Assembly (NCBI RefSeq): GCF_022348085.1
Contig: NZ_JAKRFN010000014.1
Span: 82,319 to 146,318, forward strand
Direction of reading: 5' to 3'
Origin: Mycobacterium sp. PSTR-4-N
GTDB taxonomy: Bacteria > Actinomycetota > Actinomycetes > Mycobacteriales > Mycobacteriaceae
Length of the DNA stretch: 64,000 nt
How positions within the stretch are numbered: position 1 is the first letter of the stretch; each line of letters begins with the position of its first letter. Shown here piece after piece: positions 25,848-32,974 of the stretch. A program made the position numbers and the translations under genes. The notes beneath the pieces are model-generated. The model made no database searches. It saw only the letters and a program-made list of their open reading frames with translations, and had not been told where the DNA came from.

Positions 25848-26672
25848 ATGACGATCTCGATGGAAAAGCCCAGCAGTGACACCCCGTCCGGCGGCAAGGT
25901 GCCGCTGGTCGAGCTGCGCAACGTCGGCAAGTCCTACGGCAACATCACCGCGCTCAAAGACATCTGTCTGCGGGTGCACGCCGGCGAGGTGACCGGAATC
26001 CTCGGCGACAACGGCGCAGGCAAATCGACCTTGATCAAGATCATCGCCGGGCTGCACCAGCAGACCGAGGGTGAGCTGCTCGTCGACGGTGAGCCGACGA
26101 AGTTCAGCTCGCCGGCCGAGGCGCTGGGCAAGGGCATCGCCACGGTGTACCAGAACCTGGCCGTCGTGCCGCTGATGCCGGTGTGGCGCAACTTCTTCCT
26201 CGGCCAGGAACTGCGGCGCACGTCGTTTCCGTTCACCTTGGACGCCAACGCGATGCGGGCCACCACACTGACCGAGCTGTCGAAGATGGGTATCGACCTG
26301 CCGGACGTCGACGTACCCATCGGCTCGCTGTCGGGCGGCCAGCGCCAGTGCGTGGCGATCGCCCGGGCCGTGTTCTTCGGCGCGCGGGTGCTGATCCTCG
26401 ACGAGCCCACCGCGGCGCTGGGGGTCAAGCAGTCCGGGGTGGTGCTCAAATACATCACCGCCGCCAAGGAGGCCGGGTTCGGCGTGGTGTTCATCACGCA
26501 CAACCCGCACCACGCCCACATGGTGGGGGACCATTTCGTCCTTCTCAACCGCGGTCGTCAGAAGCTCGACTGCACCTACCAGGACATCACGCTCGAGCAC
26601 CTGACCCAGGAGATGGCGGGCGGCGACGAACTCGAGGCGTTGTCCCACGAGCTGCGCGGCGCGAAGGGCTGA
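25848..26672 (+). CDS. sugar ABC transporter ATP-binding protein (single-domain CUT2 type)
   Basis: 274-aa ATPase energising the importer. It has one nucleotide-binding domain: Walker A GDNGAGKST near residue 54, Q-loop YQNLAVVP, signature LSGGQRQ near 162, Walker B VLILDEPTAAL near 182, and switch His in FITHN. Most CUT2 ATPases (RbsA, XylG) are double-domain proteins of ~500 aa, so this is the FrcA-like short form acting as a homodimer. Start 4 bp after the permease stop. Confidence 0.92.
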   Translation: MTISMEKPSSDTPSGGKVPLVELRNVGKSYGNITALKDICLRVHAGEVTGILGDNGAGKSTLIKIIAGLHQQTEGELLVDGEPTKFSSPAEALGKGIATVYQNLAVVPLMPVWRNFFLGQELRRTSFPFTLDANAMRATTLTELSKMGIDLPDVDVPIGSLSGGQRQCVAIARAVFFGARVLILDEPTAALGVKQSGVVLKYITAAKEAGFGVVFITHNPHHAHMVGDHFVLLNRGRQKLDCTYQDITLEHLTQEMAGGDELEALSHELRGAKG

Positions 26673-26687
26673 CGCGGGCGACCCGAT

Positions 26688-26715
26688 GCTCCGCCGGTCG
26701 ATTGACCGGCGGAGC
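26688..26715 (+). terminator. hairpin after importer operon
   Basis: Perfect 12-bp stem (GCTCCGCCGGTC / GACCGGCGGAGC) with a 4-nt loop, 15 bp past the ATPase stop and lacking a U-tract. This matches the U-less terminator type proposed for mycobacteria. Confidence 0.6.
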
Positions 26716-26734
26716 TGACGGGTATGAACGGCTC

Positions 26735-27214
26735 ATGGCTACCACGACACCGGTCAAGAAAGAAGATGCCGGCCGCCACACCGTGAGCCGCAGTGTGCAG
26801 GTCAGCGCGCCCGCGGCAGAGATCTTCGCGTTGCTGGTCGACCCGCACCGCCATCACGAGATCGACGGATCGGGCACCGTGCGCGACACCCAGGTGAAGG
26901 GGCCGCACCGGCTGCAGGAGGGCGACAAGTTCACCGTCGGGATGAAGCAGTTCGGCGTGCCCTATGCGATCACGTCCCGGGCCACCGCCGTCGAGGACGA
27001 CCAGCTCGTCGAATGGCAGCACCCGCTCGGTCACCGCTGGCGCTGGGAACTCGCCGCCGTCGGGCCGGGAATGACCAAGGTGACCGAGACGTTCGACTAC
27101 TCCACCGCCAAGCTGCCGATCGCCATCGAGTTGATGGGCTACCACAACAAGAACGCCCAAGGCATCGAATCCACCCTGACCGGGCTGGCGGAGCGGTTCT
27201 ACGACGGGCACTGA
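26735..27214 (+). CDS. SRPBCC-family protein
   Basis: 159-aa START/Bet v 1-fold protein of the polyketide cyclase/dehydrase group: HTVSRSVQVSAPAAEIFALL opening, DGSGTVRDTQVKGPHRLQEGDKF centre, and a long C-terminal helix (GYHNKNAQGIESTLTGLAERF). These proteins bind small hydrophobic ligands; no catalytic residues are assignable. It follows the importer hairpin by 19 bp and may be transcribed separately. Confidence 0.75.
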   Translation: MATTTPVKKEDAGRHTVSRSVQVSAPAAEIFALLVDPHRHHEIDGSGTVRDTQVKGPHRLQEGDKFTVGMKQFGVPYAITSRATAVEDDQLVEWQHPLGHRWRWELAAVGPGMTKVTETFDYSTAKLPIAIELMGYHNKNAQGIESTLTGLAERFYDGH

Positions 27215-27300
27215 GCCACCTAGCGCTTTATCAACATTCACACGATCGACACCGTTTCGCTGCTCGCCGCGGCGAGCCCGAGCCGCCTCGTCACGGCACA

Positions 27301-27459
27301 ATGGAGCTCATGGACAGGGAACTCGAGGCACCGGTGGGTACTCCGGCGTGGCGTGATCCGCTGTCGGCGGGATGGCGCGCGCACCGCGGCCTGCTGATGT
27401 TGCGGCTGCGCTGGCATGAAAGGCGCGCAGCGGGCGCAGGTCAGCCCGCCCGCGACTGA
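27301..27459 (+). CDS. possible small protein, 52 aa
   Basis: Short reading frame, Arg/Trp-rich (TPAWRDPLSAGWRAHRGLL), ending 11 bp before the convergent dehydrogenase gene. An internal ATG at 27310 is preceded by GGAGCTC, so the start could be there. No family recognised; it could be spurious. Confidence 0.35.
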   Translation: MELMDRELEAPVGTPAWRDPLSAGWRAHRGLLMLRLRWHERRAAGAGQPARD

Positions 27460-27469
27460 CGAACGCTGC

Positions 27470-28432
27470 TCAGCGCGGAGACATACCCGCGGCGCGGTAG
27501 GCCTCGTCGATCAGGGCCATGTTCGCCACCGCGTCGGCGAGATCCACCGGCAGGGCGTCTCCCCGTTCGACATGGGCCGCGAACGCCTCCAGTTGGTAGG
27601 TGTACGACGCTCGAGTGCCCAGGTGCTCCACGGTTTCTCCGCGCTCGGTGGTGATCGTGAGGCGGTCGTCGCGGCGCGGGTTGATGAAATCGTGCACCAG
27701 CACGTCTCCGCGTGACCCGATCACCCGCAGGGTGAACGAGTACTCGTCGTCGACCATCGAGTTCCGCGTGAATCCCGTTGTGCCCGAATCGAACACGAAC
27801 TCGGCGTCGAATCGTTCATCGACGCCGGGAGTGCGCTGCACCGCGGTCGCGGACACCACCTGCGGTGATCCGAAGCGGCGCATGATGTGCAGCGCGTAGC
27901 ACCCCAGGTCCATCAGTGCTCCGCCGGCCATGTCCAGTGACCACCGCGGATCGTTCGCCGCCGGCTCGGGCATCCCCATGGCGACCTCGATGCGCCTGAG
28001 CTCACCGAGGGTCCCGTCGTGGGCCAGCTCGAGTGCACGGCGCATCACCGGGTGGAACAGGTAGTGGAAGCCCTCCATGACCGTGACGCCCGCCGCCTCT
28101 GCGGCCGCCGCGACGCGGGCCGCCTCGGCACGGTCCCGGGCGAACGGCTTCTCGGTGAGCACCGGCTTGCCCGCATCCACTGCGGCCAGGTTCCACGGCG
28201 CGTGCAGGGCATTCGCCAACGGGTTGTAGATGACGTCCACTTCGGGGTCGTCGACCACTTCCTGATAGGACGTGAGCACCCGCTCGACGCCGTACTTCTC
28301 GGCGAAGATGCGCGCGCGCAACGGGTCTCGGGCCGCGACCGCGACCAGACGGTGGCCCAGTTCGCGGGCCGGTCCGACGATCGCGTTCTCGGCGATGCGC
28401 GATGCGCCGAGAACGCCGATCCGCAGGCTCAC
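27470..28432 (-). CDS. Gfo/Idh/MocA-family oxidoreductase (second inositol/sugar dehydrogenase)
   Basis: 320-aa NAD(P)-dependent dehydrogenase. N-terminal Rossmann motif GVLGASRIAENA, then VLTEKPFARD with the conserved Lys near residue 92, and DLGCYALHIMRRFG supplying the His of the active site near 180. It is last in a four-gene operon whose members all overlap by four bases; GTG 28432 sits in a GTGA overlap with the IolE-like gene. In a cyclitol pathway it may oxidise an epimer or keto-intermediate that the IolG-like enzyme does not; that is inference. Confidence 0.85.
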   Translation of the reverse strand: MSLRIGVLGASRIAENAIVGPARELGHRLVAVAARDPLRARIFAEKYGVERVLTSYQEVVDDPEVDVIYNPLANALHAPWNLAAVDAGKPVLTEKPFARDRAEAARVAAAAEAAGVTVMEGFHYLFHPVMRRALELAHDGTLGELRRIEVAMGMPEPAANDPRWSLDMAGGALMDLGCYALHIMRRFGSPQVVSATAVQRTPGVDERFDAEFVFDSGTTGFTRNSMVDDEYSFTLRVIGSRGDVLVHDFINPRRDDRLTITTERGETVEHLGTRASYTYQLEAFAAHVERGDALPVDLADAVANMALIDEAYRAAGMSPR

Positions 28433-29301
28433 GCCGTGACGCCCGCGACGACTTCCGTCACGAAGGCCACGCTCGCACGGACGTCGGCCAATGGTCCGTC
28501 GCCCTCGGGTGCCCCGGTCAGGATGGTGTCTTGTTCCATCACGTACCACCCGTCGAACCCGCTGTCCTGCAACGCCGTCACGATCCCGGCGATGTCGACG
28601 TCGCCCTGACCCAGCGGCACGTACATGCCGGCGGCGACTGCGTCGGTGTAGGTCAGCTCGCCGGACTGCACCCGCGCCGCCAACGCGGCGTTCACGTCCT
28701 TCAAATGGGTGTGCTGGATGCGCTCGGGCACCTCCCGCGCCAGCTGTAGCGGATCCGTACCGCCGATGAGCAGATGTCCGGTGTCCAGACACAACGGGAT
28801 CCGCGAGCCGGCGAGCACGCGATCGACTTCGGCGCGGTTCTCCACCATGGTGCCGACGTGAGGATGCAGCACCGCGGTCAATCCGCGTTCGGCGACCACC
28901 TCGGCGAGCCGGTCCAGGTTGGTCAGCAGTGTCTCCCACTGCCGCTGCGTCAACTCCGGACGGCTGTCGTAGCCGTCGGCACCCGTGGCTGCGGCGAGAA
29001 CGACCACGCCCGCCCCGCCGGCCACCAGGGACTCGAGGGGTCCGCAGAGATCGTCCACCGGATCGTGGGTCTCGTCGAACAGCACCACGGGCACGAACCC
29101 GCCCACGCACTGCAGCCCGAAACGTTCGAGCGTCGCAACCAGCCCCGCGGTGTCCGAAGGGAGGAAGCCCTCAGGGCCGAGTTCGGTCGCGGTGAGCCCG
29201 ACACCGGCCATCTCCGCCAGCACCCGGTCCGGGGGGAGCTGATACCCCCAACCGGGTACCTCACACACTCCCCACGAAATCGGAGCTCCCGCGAGTTTCA
29301 T
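28429..29301 (-). CDS. IolE-like inosose dehydratase (TIM barrel)
   Basis: 290-aa xylose-isomerase-like TIM-barrel protein of the IolE/MocC type, expected to dehydrate scyllo-inosose to trihydroxycyclohexane-dione, the substrate of IolD. Motifs are GAPISWGVCEVPGWG at the start, TATELGPEGFLP, LHPHVGTMVE (metal Glu), PLCLDTGHLLIGG, and HLKDV and GQGDVDI near the C-terminus. ATG 29301 overlaps the stop of the IolG-like gene. A different dehydratase or epimerase substrate cannot be excluded. Confidence 0.75.
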   Translation of the reverse strand: MKLAGAPISWGVCEVPGWGYQLPPDRVLAEMAGVGLTATELGPEGFLPSDTAGLVATLERFGLQCVGGFVPVVLFDETHDPVDDLCGPLESLVAGGAGVVVLAAATGADGYDSRPELTQRQWETLLTNLDRLAEVVAERGLTAVLHPHVGTMVENRAEVDRVLAGSRIPLCLDTGHLLIGGTDPLQLAREVPERIQHTHLKDVNAALAARVQSGELTYTDAVAAGMYVPLGQGDVDIAGIVTALQDSGFDGWYVMEQDTILTGAPEGDGPLADVRASVAFVTEVVAGVTA

Positions 29302-30314
29302 TGCCGTGCCTCCTTTTTGATCGAGTCGATGGTGACCGGGGCGCCTCGCCTCAGGGATTCGGTGGCGGCCTCGGCGATCCATGCGACCTCGACCGCGTCC
29401 GCGACGGTTGCGCCTCGGATCGGGGCGCCACCGACGACGTCGACGAACGCGCCGAGCTCGGCCCGGAACGCCTGGGTGAATCGGTCCATGAAGAAGTGGT
29501 GTGGCTGACCGGTCGGGAACGCGGTGCCGGGGTCGCCGTTGACGACCGGGACGCCGTCATCCCAGCCGGCGACCATCGTGTCCTCGAAACCGTGCACCTC
29601 GAGACGGCAGTCATATCCACGACCGTTGTAGCGGGCTGCGGAGACCACGCCGAGGGCGCCACCGTCGAAACGCACGGTGATCACCGCGGTGTCGACGTCG
29701 CCGCACTCCGCGAACAGTGGATCGCCCTGGACGCTTCCGGTGGCGTAGACCTCGACGACCTCCTGGCCGGTGACCCAGCGGATCGCGTCGAAATCGTGGA
29801 CGGCACAGTCCCGGAAGATGCCGCCGGATCCGCGGATGTAGTCCATGGGCGGGGGAGCGGGGTCCATCGTGGTGCTGCGAACCGTGTGCAGCAGTCCCAG
29901 GGAACCGGTGTCGACAGAGTGCTTGACCGCGGCGAACGCGGCGTCGAAGCGCCGTTGGTAGCCCACCTGGACCGGTACCCCGGAGCGCGCGATGATGTCG
30001 GCCACGCGGGCGCTCTCGGTCGCCGTCGATGCGATCGGCTTTTCGCAGAACGTCGGCAGGCCCTTCTCGACGGCGGCCAGCGCCAGCTCGGCGTGCGCCG
30101 GAGTCGCCGCCGCGACGACGACGCCGTCCACCCCTGACGCCAGCAGGTCGGCGACCGAATCCGCGGGTGTGGCACCGTATTTGGTGGCGACTTCGGCGAC
30201 GACATGCGGCCGCTCGTCGGTGACGACGAGACGGTCGACAGTCGGCAGGTTCGTCAAGGTCTCGGCGTGGAAGGCGCCGATGCGGCCGAGGCCGATCAGA
30301 CCCAGGGTGGTCAT
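29298..30314 (-). CDS. iolG: IolG-like inositol 2-dehydrogenase
   Basis: 338-aa Gfo/Idh/MocA dehydrogenase, the expected first catabolic enzyme (myo-inositol to scyllo-inosose, NAD-dependent). Rossmann GLGRIGAFHAE near residue 8, FCEKPIAS with the catalytic-site Lys near 93, and GGIFRDCAVHDFDAIRW giving the Asp and His of the catalytic set near 165-170 match inositol dehydrogenases. Its start and stop both overlap neighbours by four bases. Confidence 0.8.
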   Translation of the reverse strand: MTTLGLIGLGRIGAFHAETLTNLPTVDRLVVTDERPHVVAEVATKYGATPADSVADLLASGVDGVVVAAATPAHAELALAAVEKGLPTFCEKPIASTATESARVADIIARSGVPVQVGYQRRFDAAFAAVKHSVDTGSLGLLHTVRSTTMDPAPPPMDYIRGSGGIFRDCAVHDFDAIRWVTGQEVVEVYATGSVQGDPLFAECGDVDTAVITVRFDGGALGVVSAARYNGRGYDCRLEVHGFEDTMVAGWDDGVPVVNGDPGTAFPTGQPHHFFMDRFTQAFRAELGAFVDVVGGAPIRGATVADAVEVAWIAEAATESLRRGAPVTIDSIKKEARQ

Positions 30315-31465
30315 GGCATTCTCCGATCGTGGTAGTCGTTCAGCGCGGTCTCGAGCTGTTCGTCGGTGAGGTCGTCGTGCAGGGCGTCGAGGACGATGTC
30401 GACCTGGCTGCGGGGCGCCAGTGCCCCGACCGGGGGATCGCGGTCGAGGTTGGTCGGGAAGGCGTAGCCCTCGGCCGTGGCGATCACGACGTTGCGCACC
30501 TCGTGTGCGGATCGGCCGGCGGCGCGCATCTGGCGGAGTTGCGGGTACACGGCGCGCACCATCGCGGCGCGGTCGACCGCCTCCATGGCGCGCCCGAACG
30601 GCGAGCTGATTTGCAGCAGGTTGGCGATGCGGCGGATGTCGTCCGAGATGTTCGCTCCCGCACCGTGATAGAGGGCGGGGTTGAAGAACACCGCGTCGCC
30701 GGTCTGTAGCGGAATCTGCACGTGGTGCTGGGCGAAGTAGTCGATGAACTCGGGGCGATGGAACGCGAGGTAGCCGCCGGCGAAGCGCTGCGAGAACGGC
30801 AGCAGCATCGTCGGGCCGCTGGCCACAGGCATGTCGCAGTGCGCGACGGCGCCTTGCAGGGTCAGCACCGGCGACATGCGGTGCAGGTGGGCCGGGTACT
30901 GCTCCAGGTGCTCGACGGGAACGAAGCCGAGGTGATAGTCCCGGTGCGGAACCTGGGCTGCACCACCGGGATTGACGATGTTGACCTGTGAGGTGACCTG
31001 GTAGCGGGGGCCCAGCCACGCCTGGCACACCAGCGCCAGCGTGTCATTGGCGTAGTACTCGGCATATGTCCGCGGATCGCGCAGCGCCAGCTTCTGCGCC
31101 GCATTCCAGATGCGGTCGTTGGCGCCGGGCACACCGAAGTGATCCCCTGCGGTGCGGTCGCCGCGGCGCTCCTGCTCGACGATGGCGAAGAACGCGTCGT
31201 TGGCCCGTGTCACCACCTCATGAGTGAAAGCCCCGGCGAACACCACCACCCCCGGACCGTCGGTCAGAGCGCGGATCACTTCGGCCTGCAGTGCGCGCCG
31301 ATCGTCGGAGGTGACATCCGTCGAGTACACGAGGACATTGCTGCGCACCTCGCGGGCGTGTGGGTAGTCGGCGGGATCGGTCTGCTGCTCGACCTGCGCC
31401 CGGAACTCGTCGAGATCGCAGTCGGCGTCGCCGAGCCATGCCGCGGGGTGCAGGGACGTGACCAT
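30311..31465 (-). CDS. phytanoyl-CoA-dioxygenase-family Fe(II)/2-oxoglutarate oxygenase
   Basis: 384-aa non-heme iron oxygenase. The 2-His-1-carboxylate triad is visible: His174 and Asp176 in VPHRDYHLGF and His267 in LYHGAGANIS, with Arg278/279 placed to bind 2-oxoglutarate. SGPTMLLPFSQRF is the usual fold landmark. It leads a fully overlapping operon with iolG-like, iolE-like and a second dehydrogenase gene, a combination I do not recognise from described inositol pathways. Hydroxylation or oxidative O-demethylation of a cyclitol is a plausible role, but inferred. ATG 31465 begins the compact family domain; an ATG 14 codons earlier is less likely. Confidence 0.8.
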   Translation of the reverse strand: MVTSLHPAAWLGDADCDLDEFRAQVEQQTDPADYPHAREVRSNVLVYSTDVTSDDRRALQAEVIRALTDGPGVVVFAGAFTHEVVTRANDAFFAIVEQERRGDRTAGDHFGVPGANDRIWNAAQKLALRDPRTYAEYYANDTLALVCQAWLGPRYQVTSQVNIVNPGGAAQVPHRDYHLGFVPVEHLEQYPAHLHRMSPVLTLQGAVAHCDMPVASGPTMLLPFSQRFAGGYLAFHRPEFIDYFAQHHVQIPLQTGDAVFFNPALYHGAGANISDDIRRIANLLQISSPFGRAMEAVDRAAMVRAVYPQLRQMRAAGRSAHEVRNVVIATAEGYAFPTNLDRDPPVGALAPRSQVDIVLDALHDDLTDEQLETALNDYHDRRMP

Positions 31466-31537
31466 GCCGGTTAGTCTTGCTGTGATCGACACCGCAATCA
31501 ACGGCAAAAACCCATCAAAAACACCTCACCACAGCCC

Positions 31538-31606
31538 GCGAACAGACATGAACTCGAGTGACACGCCGGGAGAATCACTCGAGTTCGCGTCTGTTCGCCG
31601 GGAGAA
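31538..31606. promoter_or_regulatory. 61-bp palindrome in the dioxygenase/lacI divergent promoter
   Basis: Arms of 24 nt at 31538-31561 and 31575-31598 match at 22 positions around a 13-nt spacer. Each arm contains the perfect palindrome ACTCGAGT (31552-31559 and 31577-31584), 25 bp apart, with the central CG typical of LacI-family operators. An 11-bp direct repeat CGCCGGGAGAA (31564-31574, 31596-31606) is interleaved. Likely paired operators for the divergent LacI regulator. Confidence 0.6.
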
Positions 31607-31620
31607 ACAGGGGCACGTCG

Positions 31621-32631
31621 ATGGCGCATCGGTACAAGATCCGGGAGATCGCCCAGCAGAGCGGTCTGAGTGAAGCGACCGTCGACCGCGTGCTCAACCG
31701 CCGGCCCGGGGTCCGGGAAACCACCATCGCCGAGGTCCAGCAGGCGATCGCGGACCTGGACAAGCAGCGCGCCCAGCTGCGGTTGAACGGTCGCCGCTAC
31801 CTCGTCGACGTCGTCATGCAGACCCCGCGGCGGTTCTCCGACGCCTTCCGCGCCGCCGTCGAAGCCGAATTGCCGGCCTTCGCCCCCGCGATGCTGCGGG
31901 CCCGCTTCCATCTCTGGGAGGCCGGCTCCACGGCGCAGATGGTCGACACCCTGGGCCGGATTCGCGGCAGCCACGGCGTGATCCTCAAGGCGCAGGACGA
32001 GCCTCAGGTCGCCGACGCGGTGGACCGGCTGGTGGAGTCGGGGGTTCCGGTCGTCACCTACACGACCGACATCCCCGCCAGCGCGCGCGGCGCCTACGTG
32101 GGCATCGACAACCACGGCGCCGGGGTCACGGCGGCCTACCTGATGGAACAGTGGCTCGGGGAATCGCCATCGGACGTGCTGATCACGCTCAGTCGCGCGG
32201 TGTTCCGCGGCGAGGGAGAGCGTGAGGTCGGCTTCCGGTCGGCGCTGCGTGCGTCCGGCCGCACCATCGTGGAGGTCAGCGGCAGCGACGGCATCGACGC
32301 GAGCAACGAGCGGCTGGTGCTGGAGGCGCTCACGGCCAATCCCGGGATCGAGGCCGTGTACTCCGTCGGGGGCGGCAACGTCGCCACGGTCGCGGCGTTC
32401 GAGAAGCTCGGTCGCCGCTGCCGGGTCTTCGTCGCGCACGATCTCGACGCCGACAATCGCCGCCTGCTGGGCGAGGGCAAGCTGTCGGCGGTCCTGCACA
32501 ACGATCTGCGCGCCGACGCCAGGCTGGCCCTTCGGCTGATCCTGCACGAGCGCGGTGCTTTGCCGGCCGAGGTCGCTCGCCCGGTACCCATCCAGGTCAT
32601 CACGCCCTTCAACCTGCCCGCGCAGTGCTAG
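31621..32631 (+). CDS. LacI-family transcriptional regulator
   Basis: 336-aa regulator. HTH at residues ~5-50 (YKIREIAQQSGLSEATVDRVLN..PGV) is joined to a sugar-binding periplasmic-protein-like domain (Peripla_BP_4 type: RRYLVDVVMQTPRRFSDAFR, GSHGVILKAQDEP, VVTYTTDIPASARGAYVGIDN). ATG 31621 is preceded by AGGGG at suitable spacing. It is divergent from the dioxygenase operon and probably represses it through the flanking palindrome. Effector unknown. Confidence 0.88.
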   Translation: MAHRYKIREIAQQSGLSEATVDRVLNRRPGVRETTIAEVQQAIADLDKQRAQLRLNGRRYLVDVVMQTPRRFSDAFRAAVEAELPAFAPAMLRARFHLWEAGSTAQMVDTLGRIRGSHGVILKAQDEPQVADAVDRLVESGVPVVTYTTDIPASARGAYVGIDNHGAGVTAAYLMEQWLGESPSDVLITLSRAVFRGEGEREVGFRSALRASGRTIVEVSGSDGIDASNERLVLEALTANPGIEAVYSVGGGNVATVAAFEKLGRRCRVFVAHDLDADNRRLLGEGKLSAVLHNDLRADARLALRLILHERGALPAEVARPVPIQVITPFNLPAQC

Positions 32632-32974
32632 CTGATCGCTACTGATCGGTAACCTTTTCTAAGAGACTCGCCGGGGCCCGGCGCGGCCCCCTAACGTGAC
32701 GAAAACCACATTCGTGTCGGGTCCCCGCCCGGCCGACGGCGTCTGAACTGGATGTTCGTCGAATCGCAACCTGCGCGTCGGTTGCGGGCCTGGTATAGGC
32801 GGCCCTAAGAGAAGTGCCATAATCGGTACTGCCGGTGACACCAAATTCTTGACGGGTGTCCATTGACGGCGCACCGCATGGGTGGCGACGCGATGGGCAT
32901 TCGCTCAGAAGCGTCACCGGACGCGAGATCGGCGAGCGCACAGACGGACCGAGAACGACACGGAAGGCAAGCGA
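32632..32974. other. 343-bp leader/promoter region of korAB
   Basis: No gene is supported. The segment is less GC-rich near 32815-32860, with CATAAT (32818-32823) and two TTGACG hexamers (near 32849 and 32863), so a promoter is probable, but -35/-10 pairs with proper spacing are not clear. ATG codons at 32878 and 32893 lie upstream of korA without ribosome-binding sites. Confidence 0.4.
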
